Shown: positions 46,156-54,968, counted from the first letter of the stretch. The stretch: 64,000 nucleotides of DNA from Paludibacteraceae bacterium (GCA_017471175.1 JAFUVS010000015.1:184373-248372); one strand, 5' to 3'. Notes: generated by a model not told the origin, from the sequence alone. A program made the numbers and translations.

Positions 46156-46953
46156 TTATAGTTTATAGACGAAGGAGACGAACCAGTGCCATTCCCACAT
46201 TTTTTGATCTTGAATGAGTCGTCTTTTCACTTGGTTGTTCAGTCCGAAATCGTAGCCTGCTTGCAATCGGTATCGGTCCCACTCAAAACCGCCGCCGACG
46301 CCCCATTGGAACGTGGTACGGTACAACTCACCCTCAGCATACCGATCGTATGGCTCATAGGGTTGCCCTACGGAAGCGAACCACTGCTTGGTGGCAGTAG
46401 AGAGGGAGGCTTGCATATCGTCCTTGAGAGATAGTCCCACTTGCAGTTGCGGACCGGTGAAGAAAAAGAGATTGAGTTCGCGCCAAAGCGGAATAGTATA
46501 GTAGGCACGAACAGGAATGGTCAGTTGGTGCTCGTAGAGACGATGGTTAACCGTTCCGTTATATACCAAACCTGTAATCGGATCGGGCGATATATAGTCC
46601 TCGAAGGACATATAGCCCCATTTCTGCATAGCCGTTCCGTAGGTGAAGGTATAAAGAAGTCCCGTCTGAATAGAGAAATGCAAGGGCAAATGAAAATCAG
46701 CGGTAGCTCCCACGCGGAATCCGTGCAGATAGGTATTCTCGTAGGTTTTGTTATCGCTCAAGTGGGCATTCTGTACATAGCCTGCCTCAAGGCGATAGGA
46801 AACAGCGAAATTGTAGGGTTCTTTGTGTTTCTCCACCTTCGTGGGATCGAAAAAATCAAGGTCGTTGGATTCGAGGGTGGGAAGTGCAGGTTCTTGCGCA
46901 CGCACCGTCAGAACAGACAGGAGAATGGCGATTAGTATATAATATTTGCGCAT
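46156..46953 (-). CDS. Outer-membrane beta-barrel protein (PorT/OmpX-like)
   Basis: 265 residues from ATG 46953 (46959 is an alternative), giving a signal peptide MRKYYILIAILLSVLTVRAQ. The rest is an alternating beta-strand pattern (VSYRLEAGYVQNAHL; YTFTYG; FQWGVGGGFEWDRYRLQAGYDFG) typical of 8-10-stranded Bacteroidota porin-like barrels. It is paralogous to the product of 48883-49644, sharing GVGxGFxxxRYxLxxGYDFG. Ligand unknown. The TPP riboswitch lies between this gene and the TonB receptor gene. Confidence 0.78.
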   Translation of the reverse strand: MRKYYILIAILLSVLTVRAQEPALPTLESNDLDFFDPTKVEKHKEPYNFAVSYRLEAGYVQNAHLSDNKTYENTYLHGFRVGATADFHLPLHFSIQTGLLYTFTYGTAMQKWGYMSFEDYISPDPITGLVYNGTVNHRLYEHQLTIPVRAYYTIPLWRELNLFFFTGPQLQVGLSLKDDMQASLSTATKQWFASVGQPYEPYDRYAEGELYRTTFQWGVGGGFEWDRYRLQAGYDFGLNNQVKRRLIQDQKMWEWHWFVSFVYKL

Positions 46954-46991
46954 AGGCATTCCAAATCGTGTCAATTAGACAAATACGAGCG

Positions 46992-47023
46992 CAAAAGTAC
47001 CGCTATTCTTCGTAATGACCAAA
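46992..47023 (-). promoter_or_regulatory. Promoter of the outer-membrane barrel gene
   Basis: Minus strand: TTTG, a 20-bp spacer and TACTTTTG, about 40 bp before ATG 46953. Confidence 0.6.
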
Positions 47024-47059
47024 TAATAATTGCATAGTTGTGATATTTTGCGCATTGTT

Positions 47060-47091
47060 TTTGCGTGGAAGAGAAAAATCCGCTACCTTTG
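47060..47091 (+). promoter_or_regulatory. Promoter of the sigma-54 activator/lptE operon
   Basis: TTTG, a 20-bp spacer and TACCTTTG, about 30 bp before the ATG at 47119. This supports 47119 rather than the upstream in-frame ATG at 47065, which overlaps the promoter. Confidence 0.6.
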
Positions 47092-47118
47092 CCCGCTGCA
47101 AGCAACAAACAGAGAAAG

Positions 47119-48309
47119 ATGAATGAGAAAGAGATACAAGCCGTTAAGCAGCGGTTTGGCATAATAGGAACCAACAGCCGGTTGAACCGCGCCATCGAGG
47201 TCGCCCTACAGGTAGCCAAAACCGACTTGAGCGTATTGGTGACGGGCGAGTCGGGGGTCGGCAAGGAGTTTTTTCCGCAGATTATCCATAATTTTTCTAC
47301 GCGCAAGCACGGTCCGTACTTTGCCATCAACTGCGGTGCGATCCCCGAAGGGACGATAGACAGTGAACTATTCGGACACGAGAAAGGTGCCTATACGGAT
47401 GCCAAGTCGGAGCGCAAGGGTTACTTTGAGATAGCCAACGGCGGCACGCTGTTCTTGGACGAGGTGGGTGAATTGCCGCTACAGACACAGGTTCGGCTGC
47501 TGCGCGTATTGGAAACGGGCGAGTTTATCCGTATGGGGTCGAGCCAAGTGCTGAAAACATCCGTTCGGGTAGTGACTGCCACCAATTTGGATATGCGACA
47601 AGCCATTCGTTCCGGCCGTTTCCGCGAAGATCTTTACTACCGCCTTTCTGCCGTTGAAATTCGCGTTCCGCCGCTTCGGGAACGGAAAGAGGATATACCG
47701 CTGCTCTTCCGCAAGTTTGCATTGGATTTCAGCGACAAGTACCGTATGCCCGCCATTCGACTAAACGAAGAGGCAACCCGACTACTGCAATCCTACTACT
47801 GGAACGGCAATATACGTCAGTTGAAGAACGTGGCGGAGCGGGTCAGCATCATCGAGACGAACCACGACATAACGGCAGAAACGCTTCGCCGTTACCTGCC
47901 TGAAAACGAGATGGAGACGGGTTTGCAGCCGCTTTCGTCTTTCCAAGCCTCGGGCGATACGTATATGAACGAGCGGGAGTTGCTGTACAAAGTGCTGTTC
48001 GATATGCGCAAGGACATAACGGAGTTGAAACAGCAGATGGCGCAGCAGTCGCAACAGCCGATACAGCCGTCCGTGGTAAATGTAGGTACGCCGATGGTCA
48101 AAATGGGAGCATCAACAGACACACCTTCGGATGAAGAGTTTCAGCAGGTGGAAGAAGTACACGATGAGCCTGACAGCATCGTCGAAATAGAGAAAGAGGC
48201 GATTCGCCGCGCTTTGGAACGCTTCCATGGCAATCGGAAAGCCACCGCACAGGCTCTTGGTATGGGAGAAAGGACACTGTATCGAAAGATAAAGGAATAC
48301 GGACTGTAA
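47119..48309 (+). CDS. Sigma-54-type transcriptional activator without a receiver domain
   Basis: 396 residues. The AAA+ domain starts near residue 15 and carries the Walker A motif GESGVGKE (about 43-50), GGTLFLDEVGELP (Walker B) and an R-finger region (GRFREDLYYRL). The sigma-54 contact loop reads GAYTDA (about 90-95) instead of GAFTGA. A linker rich in Gln precedes a Fis-type HTH at the C-terminus (GNRKATAQALGMGERTLYRK). No receiver domain is present, so it is probably constitutively active or regulated by a partner. It lies 15 bp upstream of lptE. Confidence in sigma-54 use is moderate because of the altered loop. Confidence 0.85.
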   Translation: MNEKEIQAVKQRFGIIGTNSRLNRAIEVALQVAKTDLSVLVTGESGVGKEFFPQIIHNFSTRKHGPYFAINCGAIPEGTIDSELFGHEKGAYTDAKSERKGYFEIANGGTLFLDEVGELPLQTQVRLLRVLETGEFIRMGSSQVLKTSVRVVTATNLDMRQAIRSGRFREDLYYRLSAVEIRVPPLRERKEDIPLLFRKFALDFSDKYRMPAIRLNEEATRLLQSYYWNGNIRQLKNVAERVSIIETNHDITAETLRRYLPENEMETGLQPLSSFQASGDTYMNERELLYKVLFDMRKDITELKQQMAQQSQQPIQPSVVNVGTPMVKMGASTDTPSDEEFQQVEEVHDEPDSIVEIEKEAIRRALERFHGNRKATAQALGMGERTLYRKIKEYGL

Positions 48310-48324
48310 ATAGTTAATAATTTT

Positions 48325-48858
48325 ATGCGTTGGTTCAGATTTTTACCTCATTCACGGTTTGTAGCATATTATATCTTGATTGGGCTTTGTCTTTTGCCGT
48401 CTTGCACTATATCGTATCGATTTAACGGCGCGAGCATTGACTACAGCAAGACACATTCCATTTCTATCGCCGAATTTCCCAATCACGCGCCATTGGTCTA
48501 TCCGGCATTGAGCAACAGTTTCAGCGAGGCGTTGCGTGATATTTTTGCCCGTCAGACCCGGTTGGAGATTCTGCCATCGGGCGGCGACTTGGAATTAGAA
48601 GGCGAGATTACGGGTTATTCGCTAACGCCGATGGCGATAGCCGCAGACAGTTATGCAGCGGAAACGAAACTGACCATCACAATGAAAGTGCGATTCACCA
48701 ATAATGTGTCGCCTACAGAAAGTTTTGAAAAGACGTATTCTGCTTACCAGACGTTTGATGCCTCCCGCCAACTGACCGATGTGCAGGAAGAACTTTGCGC
48801 AACGATGATCACCGAATTGACGGAAAGCATCTTCAATGACACGGTGGCTAAATGGTAG
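48325..48858 (+). CDS. lptE: LptE-family lipopolysaccharide assembly lipoprotein
   Basis: 177 residues. The lipobox is LPSC (Cys27). The pattern SYRFNGASIDYSKTHSISIAEFPN, then ALSNSFSEALRDIFARQTRLEILP and DLELEGEITGYSLTPMA, matches Bacteroidota LptE (also annotated as LPS assembly lipoprotein). LptE forms the outer-membrane LPS translocon with LptD. Its partner LptD is not in this window, but OstA-like and SurA-like genes are nearby. Confidence 0.85.
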   Translation: MRWFRFLPHSRFVAYYILIGLCLLPSCTISYRFNGASIDYSKTHSISIAEFPNHAPLVYPALSNSFSEALRDIFARQTRLEILPSGGDLELEGEITGYSLTPMAIAADSYAAETKLTITMKVRFTNNVSPTESFEKTYSAYQTFDASRQLTDVQEELCATMITELTESIFNDTVAKW

Positions 48859-48882
48859 TCCGTACGCTACGCGATCCGTCCC

Positions 48883-49644
48883 CTACTCTATCTGCTTAAG
48901 GTAAATACCCAGTTTGATTTGCCACTGGTCGAGCCTACCGCGCGTGTAGCGGTCGTCTCCCGGGAACAAGACACCATCCAATGCATTGAACGACATTTTC
49001 TTATACGGATTGATAATACCGAAATCGTATCCGCCGCGAAGGAAATAGCGTTTGTATTGGAAACCGACACCCACTCCCCACGTTACATTCAGACGACGCA
49101 AGTAGTTGTCTTGTATGTCATTATAAGACCAATTGACCGTTTCCATTACCACATCCTGCTTGTCGGAGATATAACGGAAAAAGTCGGTGGCACTATAGCC
49201 TCCGAGCTGAATGGTAGGACCGCTGTAGAGGATGACAAACGTCTGCTTGGCAATCTCGAACTTATACTGCCAGTCCACAAAGATTTCACCCTGATTATAG
49301 ACATAATTGGTGGCATACTCGATTTGCGAGATTAAAGTGGGTGCACCGTTCGGCAGAAAATTGTAGTCATTCCACCCTGTACGAGAGGTAGCAAACGTGT
49401 AGTTAAGACCGGCAGAGAAGCCGAAACCGGCAACGATGGAGGCATCATATACGAAACCGACCTTAAAGCCGTTCATCGCCGTCTTGTCAAGGTGGGAGAC
49501 TGATTGTCCCATTGCGGTGGGCGAGTTGAGCCAATAGGCAGGCTGCGCAAAGCCTAACTGGATGCCGAAGGAATGAGATGCATCTTCCGCCCATACATTG
49601 GCTACGAGCAGAATAGATAGAGCGGTCAAAAGAAATTTTCGCAT
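48883..49644 (-). CDS. Outer-membrane beta-barrel protein (paralog)
   Basis: 253 residues. A signal peptide (about residues 1-19) is followed by beta-strands: GFKVGFVYDASIVAGFGFSAGLNYTF, WQYKFEIAKQTFVILYSGP, VTWGVGVGFQYKRYFLRGGYDFG. This repeats the motif of the barrel protein at 46156-46953, so the two likely arose by duplication. The gene lies 19 bp after the OstA-like gene stop, as the last of a three-gene envelope operon. Confidence 0.78.
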   Translation of the reverse strand: MRKFLLTALSILLVANVWAEDASHSFGIQLGFAQPAYWLNSPTAMGQSVSHLDKTAMNGFKVGFVYDASIVAGFGFSAGLNYTFATSRTGWNDYNFLPNGAPTLISQIEYATNYVYNQGEIFVDWQYKFEIAKQTFVILYSGPTIQLGGYSATDFFRYISDKQDVVMETVNWSYNDIQDNYLRRLNVTWGVGVGFQYKRYFLRGGYDFGIINPYKKMSFNALDGVLFPGDDRYTRGRLDQWQIKLGIYLKQIE

Positions 49645-49663
49645 TGTATAAAACTATTTAGTG

Positions 49664-51295
49664 TTATTTTTTAGATTGCATCAACTGTTTGCTTTGTTTT
49701 GTGGCAGGTTTCTGTTCATCCGAATTTTCTGCCGCCGAAATGGTTTGTCGTTTGGGGCGCTCGGTGCGGGGCGGGTTGCGGAAGATGTCTTCAGCCGAGG
49801 AAGGTCGCTCCGTATCTGCCCAAAAGTAGCCACCGAGGAATTGCTCTTTGCGGGGCAGTTGGTCAAGGGGATAGAGAACACCGGAAGTGGCGGTGGTAAA
49901 GAGTATATGGTCAACGGCGCGGTCTTTGAGGAAAATCTGAATAAAACTTGACTGCGTGGTATTGACTCCGATGATGGAGCCATCTTCTTCTTTGGGATAG
50001 AAAACGGTTTGCGCATTGCCCGTCACATCGACTTTATAGACGGTGGAGTCATTGAGCCAAGCCCACATTTCTTTTCCGGCAATCTGGTCGAAACAGGTGT
50101 CGTTTACCTGCCGCGTTCCGAATGCCGTACCGACCCCGTAGATATGGTGCAGTTTGTCTGCTACGAAATAAAGCGTGATGCTATCTGCGGAGACCTGGTT
50201 GCTATCCGACCAACAGACGGGCGCGTGGTGCAGCACCACAATGGAGTCGCGCGAGTTACCGCTGAGCGAGTCGCACACTAACTGGTAGTCCTTGTTGTAA
50301 GCACGGACGTGGCGATAGGCTCGCACCTGCTGAAAGACGGTGTCTTGTCCGAGCGTGTCGGTAAAGGGGACTTGTTCGGTAAAGAGCGTATCGGCGTGTA
50401 CATAGGTCAGATTATCGGCTTGCGACCACTCAACAAGCCGCGCACTATCGGTAACGTATCCACGTTTATCCTCTTCCCATGCTTCTCCAAAATGTCCATA
50501 AAGGGTCAGATGTTGTACAGTATCCCATATCTCTATGTTATGCAATAGTTTGCCGTAACCTGTCTGCTTGTTATAGTAGATTGTATCGCCGGTAAGTTGT
50601 TTCCCGTCATTATGGGTAATGAGGCTGCGATCGTAGAGAACGGACTGCTCGGTAGATGTATTGTACGTGCCGTTGGAGGAATAGATGGTGGTAACAGTAT
50701 CATAGACAATGACAGTAGGGCAAACTATTCGCGCCAAGGATGTCTTAGTATTGTATAAGAGCGTATCGGTATCGAAAGTGAAGCGGTCGTTCTGCAGATG
50801 GACGCTTTGTCGGAAAAGTGCCTGATTAGTGGCTGTACTATATTGTCCCCATACCGATTGCAATACGTTGAGACTATCTTGGATGGTTCCTCCTGTGAAA
50901 TAGTACGCAAGGTCGGCATTGCGGTCGTAGTTAAGTGAGTCGGTAGTGAGAGTGGTGGAGCGGTGAATAAGTTTCACATTGCGGCAGAGTCGCGCCAAGC
51001 GCGTGTTGCCATCATAGTATAGCCGGTCACCATACCCTGAAAGCGTGTCGCCCTGTATAAAACGGATATGCCCGAAGGCTGTCAGCGAGTTGGACTGCTC
51101 ATAGAAATATGCCGAGTCGCAGAACATCAGCGCCTCATCGTGACGAAAGCGTACATCACCTCGCAATATCTGTGCATCGGGCAGTCGCTCTTGATCAAAA
51201 GCCAACACATCCGAATGTTCGAGAAAGACAAGGTTCTGCGCCGAAAGCGACAAAGAAACTGCCGTTAGGAATATATATAGGATTACCTTTCTCAC
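49664..51295 (-). CDS. OstA-like LPS transport-family protein
   Basis: 543 residues with an N-terminal signal peptide (RKVILYIFLTAVSLSLSAQ). The repeated beta-strand motifs DAQILRGDVRFRHDEALMFCDSAYFY, NSLTAFGHIRFIQGDTLSGYGDRLYYDG and DGKQLTGDTIYYNKQTGYGKL are the jellyroll/OstA repeats of LptA/LptD N-domains. This is probably the Bacteroidota 'OstA-like protein' involved in lipopolysaccharide transport across the periplasm. The C-terminal ~60 residues are low-complexity and charged. It sits between surA and the barrel gene in the same operon. Confidence 0.82.
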   Translation of the reverse strand: MRKVILYIFLTAVSLSLSAQNLVFLEHSDVLAFDQERLPDAQILRGDVRFRHDEALMFCDSAYFYEQSNSLTAFGHIRFIQGDTLSGYGDRLYYDGNTRLARLCRNVKLIHRSTTLTTDSLNYDRNADLAYYFTGGTIQDSLNVLQSVWGQYSTATNQALFRQSVHLQNDRFTFDTDTLLYNTKTSLARIVCPTVIVYDTVTTIYSSNGTYNTSTEQSVLYDRSLITHNDGKQLTGDTIYYNKQTGYGKLLHNIEIWDTVQHLTLYGHFGEAWEEDKRGYVTDSARLVEWSQADNLTYVHADTLFTEQVPFTDTLGQDTVFQQVRAYRHVRAYNKDYQLVCDSLSGNSRDSIVVLHHAPVCWSDSNQVSADSITLYFVADKLHHIYGVGTAFGTRQVNDTCFDQIAGKEMWAWLNDSTVYKVDVTGNAQTVFYPKEEDGSIIGVNTTQSSFIQIFLKDRAVDHILFTTATSGVLYPLDQLPRKEQFLGGYFWADTERPSSAEDIFRNPPRTERPKRQTISAAENSDEQKPATKQSKQLMQSKK

Positions 51296-51345
51296 CTGAT
51301 TTGTCTTAAAGTTTTTTAACTCCTGTTTTTAGCGATTAAGACCTC

Positions 51346-52692
51346 TCATTCGTGCAACCATCCGGGATACTGAAAATCACATCCTTGCCAGCCTGTAGAG
51401 ATTTGGATGTATGTCTCTTTCTGCTTGCGGCGAATCCAGTTGTCAAGGAACTCGCTGCTCAATTTCTCTTCCAGCATAGCGCGAATGACCTGGAAGTCGT
51501 CCGTGAGATTGGCTTTATGGACATCCTGCTTGGTTTTAAGTCGGACGATGCAGCATACTTCCTTGTTCTTGGTGGGGTCCATCATCATAAACGGTTCGGA
51601 GATATCGCCTGCCTGCATTGTATAGATTTGCTTGGCTATCTCAGGCGGCAAGTCTTGGTATTCGAAGCGCGAAGAGCCGGTTGCTGGATTCATCATCAGT
51701 CCTCCGTTGAGTGCGGTTTGTTTGTCTTGCGAATAGAGGGCAACGGCTTGCTCAAAGAGAAGACTGTCTTGCCGAATGAGTTTGGCGATGGTGTCGAGAT
51801 GGTTGATGGCTTTTATTTTGTCATCAGCCGATACGCGGGGACGCAGCAGGATATGACGGCAGTTGATACGTTCGCCCTTGCGCTCAATGAGTTGGATGAT
51901 GTGGTAGCCGTATTCCGTTTCAACGATACGCGACACTTTCTTGGGGTCGGTGAGGTTGAACGCCACATCGGCAAAAGCCTCCACTAACTGTCCTTTCCCT
52001 ACGAAGCCGAGTTCGCCGCCACGCTTGGCACTTTCGGTGTCTTCCGAATAGAGACGCGCCAACATAGCAAAGTCTGCCGTACCGCTATTAACACGCTCGG
52101 TATAGTCGCGCAGACGGGCCTTGATACGATCTAATTCTTCACGGGGCACGGGCGGTTCGAGGCTGAGTATTTGTACCTCCACGTGCGCTGCTACTACAGG
52201 TATCGAATCCTGCGGAAGCGAACGATAGAAACGTCTCACCTCGGCAGGTGTGGGCTTGATATGCGAAGTCAGTTTCGACTGCAACTGCTGAATAATCATT
52301 TGGTTGCGCACAGCCTCCATCAATTCCTCGCGTATCTCACTGCTTGTCTTGCGGAAGTACTCCTCCATTTTTTCGCGCGAGCCAATCTGGGAGATATAGT
52401 AATTGATACGCATATCCACTTGGTGGCTGACGGTGGATTCATTGACCTCGATAGAGTCCAACTCCGCCTGATGGAGGTAGAGTTTTTGGATAGCCATCTG
52501 CTCGGGAATAACGCAATAGGGGTCGCCGGGTATCTGTTGTCCCTCATACTGGGCGCGCAACCGCTCTTCCTCCACCTCGCTGAGCAGAATAGGCTCATCG
52601 CCCACTACCCAGATGACTTGGTCAATCACATTGTCCGCCCGCAAAGGAGCCAGTAACAGAATGAATAAGATGATACTATAGATTTTCTTCAT
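51346..52692 (-). CDS. surA: SurA-like peptidylprolyl isomerase/chaperone
   Basis: 448 residues with a signal peptide. The SurA N-domain (VIDQVIWVVGDEPILLSEVEEERLR) is followed by two parvulin-type PPIase domains, around residues 175-270 (LYSEDTESAKRGGELGFVG) and 278-385 (CRHILLRPR, LYSQDKQTALNGGLM). It is a periplasmic chaperone for outer-membrane proteins and precedes the OstA-like and barrel genes in the operon. A second foldase-like lipoprotein lies at 62950-63786. Confidence 0.9.
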   Translation of the reverse strand: MKKIYSIILFILLLAPLRADNVIDQVIWVVGDEPILLSEVEEERLRAQYEGQQIPGDPYCVIPEQMAIQKLYLHQAELDSIEVNESTVSHQVDMRINYYISQIGSREKMEEYFRKTSSEIREELMEAVRNQMIIQQLQSKLTSHIKPTPAEVRRFYRSLPQDSIPVVAAHVEVQILSLEPPVPREELDRIKARLRDYTERVNSGTADFAMLARLYSEDTESAKRGGELGFVGKGQLVEAFADVAFNLTDPKKVSRIVETEYGYHIIQLIERKGERINCRHILLRPRVSADDKIKAINHLDTIAKLIRQDSLLFEQAVALYSQDKQTALNGGLMMNPATGSSRFEYQDLPPEIAKQIYTMQAGDISEPFMMMDPTKNKEVCCIVRLKTKQDVHKANLTDDFQVIRAMLEEKLSSEFLDNWIRRKQKETYIQISTGWQGCDFQYPGWLHE

Positions 52693-52730
52693 ATACGATT
52701 ATGATTGCACACTGAATAATTCTCTTTAAC

Positions 52731-54296
52731 CTATACTTGCTCGTAGTCAATCAGGCCTTTGCCTTCGTCGTCCATTCCTATGCCGAGGGCGAAGACTTGC
52801 GTATCGCCTGTCTGGAACGGGTCGCAGTAATGGCGGTCGCGGATCTGTTCGGCAGCGGCATGCGAACCGCCGTTGTTCTGCAACTTGAGTTCCAGGATAT
52901 AGACTTTGTTCTTGACGTACACCACTATATCGGGTCGGCCTACAGCCTGCATACGCTCCACCTCTACGCGGAAGCCCAATGCGCGGAAAATAATGGTGAT
53001 TATCATCCTGTAACGTTCCTCTATATGCATCATACGCTCGGCATATTTGATATTCGAGTACGGGATATCCGCCACTTGCGCCTTGAGATACACGAACATC
53101 TGCTCTATATCGCCATTATTCATCGCCCTGCGAAGACGTATCTGCTGCGAATCCACATCCTCTTCACGCCGAAGAATAACTGCGGGCAGAACCAACCGAT
53201 AAAGAGCATTGCGCACTTCCGTATTAGGAATCGTCAGTTGGTATTCATACTCATCCGAACCTTTTATGGTCAAATAACCTGACTGGTATAAGAACAGAGC
53301 CGGGTTACCAACCGTGATATCTGATGTTTCAATCACATCCCGCGAGATAAAGAAGTCATCATCATACTGCGTAATATCTTGATCCAAGTTCGGCACGAAC
53401 TTCGGCAACAGAGACGATGCGCCCGAACTTGCCCAGAAGTTGGAGAACTCCTGCTTGGCTAACGCATTCAACAAGCTGAACGGATTATACACATTCGTCA
53501 TGTTACGGCGCGAAAAATGATATCCGTCGTAGTTCTGCTTTAGGCGCAGGTAGGCTTCTTCTTTGGTCAGACCGTTGGCGTCGGCAAGAGCCTGAACATG
53601 CTCGTCGTAGTAATGATGCAGTTCCGCCTCCGTGATACCGCAAAGCGTGGCATACTGACCGTCAAAAGAGATATTGCTCAAGTTATTAATCGACGAGAAC
53701 AGGCTCAACTGCGTGAACTTGACTATACCTGTCAGGAAGACGAATCGCAGGTAGTCGCCGAGAGGTTTGAGCAACTCCAATACACTGCGGTAGAGGGCGC
53801 GGGTGGATTCGTGTTCGGGGGTGTTCCATGTCTGCTGCAACGGGCGGTCGTATTCGTCAATGAGGACTACCACCTGCTGATGACTCTCGTTATACGCCGC
53901 CATTATGATTTCCTTGAAACGCGAACCGAAGTCGTCACGTTGGGCAGGAACGAGGTCGTACATCTTCTCATAGTCCGTGAACATATTGTCCAACCGTCCC
54001 ATAAAGGTCTTGGTCGTTCCGGCTATTCCGCTCATATCCAATCGGATGACAAGATGCTTGACCCACTCTTTCTCCAAGTCCATTATCTTCAGCCCCTCGA
54101 ACAGTTCTTTCCGTCCTTCGAAGTAGCAGCGGAGCGTGTCGCACAGCACCGACTTGCCGAAGCGGCGCGGACGGGAGAGAAAGAAATACTTGTTGCTGTG
54201 AGCAAGTTCGTAAACCATATCCGTCTTGTCCACATAGACCATATCGCGGGTACGTATTTCGACAAAAGACTGCAAATCAATAGGCAAACGCTTCAT
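52731..54296 (-). CDS. AAA-ATPase/PD-(D/E)XK protein of the PF09820/PF08011 type
   Basis: 521 residues. The N-terminus (LQSFVEIRTRDMVYVDKTDM, FFLSRPRRFGKSVLCDTL) is characteristic of these Bacteroidales proteins, with FGKS as P-loop-like core and VVLIDEYDRPL as Walker B. The C-terminal segment RPDIVVYVKNKVYILELKLQ is the PD-(D/E)XK nuclease-like core. Such genes occur in many copies in Bacteroidales and their role is not established; defence and surface-associated roles have been suggested. The 5' leader consists of an 8-bp tandem repeat, which could vary in length and tune expression. Confidence 0.9.
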   Translation of the reverse strand: MKRLPIDLQSFVEIRTRDMVYVDKTDMVYELAHSNKYFFLSRPRRFGKSVLCDTLRCYFEGRKELFEGLKIMDLEKEWVKHLVIRLDMSGIAGTTKTFMGRLDNMFTDYEKMYDLVPAQRDDFGSRFKEIIMAAYNESHQQVVVLIDEYDRPLQQTWNTPEHESTRALYRSVLELLKPLGDYLRFVFLTGIVKFTQLSLFSSINNLSNISFDGQYATLCGITEAELHHYYDEHVQALADANGLTKEEAYLRLKQNYDGYHFSRRNMTNVYNPFSLLNALAKQEFSNFWASSGASSLLPKFVPNLDQDITQYDDDFFISRDVIETSDITVGNPALFLYQSGYLTIKGSDEYEYQLTIPNTEVRNALYRLVLPAVILRREEDVDSQQIRLRRAMNNGDIEQMFVYLKAQVADIPYSNIKYAERMMHIEERYRMIITIIFRALGFRVEVERMQAVGRPDIVVYVKNKVYILELKLQNNGGSHAAAEQIRDRHYCDPFQTGDTQVFALGIGMDDEGKGLIDYEQV

Positions 54297-54300
54297 AGTA

Positions 54301-54371
54301 TTGAATCTTTGAATCTTTAAATCCTTGAATCTTTGAACCCTTGAATCTTGAATCTTTGAATCTTTGATTCT
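54301..54371. repeat. 8-bp tandem repeat array in the ATPase gene leader
   Basis: About nine copies of TTGAATCT (plus-strand reading), one 7 bp long. They fill the space between the predicted transcription start (about 54376) and the ATG at 54296, so they would also carry the ribosome-binding region. Confidence 0.8.
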
Positions 54372-54382
54372 TCATTCGGCGG

Positions 54383-54413
54383 CAAAGATAAGGAATACCG
54401 CGTAGATGCACAA
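54383..54413 (-). promoter_or_regulatory. Promoter of the AAA-ATPase gene
   Basis: Minus strand: TTG, a 20-bp spacer and TATCTTTG, placing the 8-bp repeat array in the transcribed leader. Confidence 0.6.
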
Positions 54414-54495
54414 CTTTTTTTGCTAAAAAAGAAGAAAAGCCGATACGCTTTAGGGTGTTCTCCCGTATTTCCCGCTATCTACAACGCGGCTGTTA

Positions 54496-54785
54496 CGGGA
54501 TATTAGCGGGTGATTAGCGGGTTGTTAATATGTTAGTAGGCTAACCACACTATACCCTCACCGACCCCACACAATACCCACGCCGAACCCTCACACCTGC
54601 CAAAGAACGCCTTTACATCTCATCCAATCAAACGATAATCTATCGAAAATCAATCAAAAAAACATCAATAATCAATCAAGAACCCGGCGAAAACCAAACA
54701 AACCTCCAGCGATAAACAATCAAGACCCCGGCGAAAGTCAAATCAACCTCCAACGAAAAACAAACGAAAGGAAGCACCGCACGAT
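54496..54785. repeat. 11-bp phased repeat tract
   Basis: The spacer can be cut into 11-bp units from about 54496. It begins with cgggatattag, cgggtgattag and cgggttgttaa, passes through C-rich units near 54551-54597, and ends with two 44-bp copies (54675-54718 and 54719-54762) and further A-rich units. No gene is evident. The A-tracts recur once per 11 bp, so the DNA may be intrinsically bent. Confidence 0.7.
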
Positions 54786-54830
54786 GCTTCCTGTATTCGA
54801 CTCGCTTCTTTGCCTTATTTTTTTCCCCCG

Positions 54831-54900
54831 CGTCATTCCTCCGCGGGCGCGGTTCTGGACGTCCACTGAGGCGGACGAACCGCCTCGCTGAGGAATGACG
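54831..54900. repeat. 70-bp nested palindrome
   Basis: Outer arms CGTCATTCCTC/GAGGAATGACG (perfect, 11 bp), inner arms GCGGTTC/GAACCGC and, within, GTCC/GGAC. It follows the phased repeats and precedes the FISUMP gene stop by about 70 bp. It could be a terminator for the minus-strand operon or a mobile-type palindromic repeat. Only one copy is visible here. Confidence 0.65.
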
Positions 54901-54968
54901 AATCCTTGTTCGTTTTGTTTGTTTGGTTCAGCTTGTTCTATTTGGTTCAGAGGTTCAGTGGACACCCG

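Noticed and set aside
54738-54965. Minus-strand open frame of 75 residues
   Set aside because: It reads through the phased repeats and the palindrome, giving a repeat-derived, low-complexity sequence.
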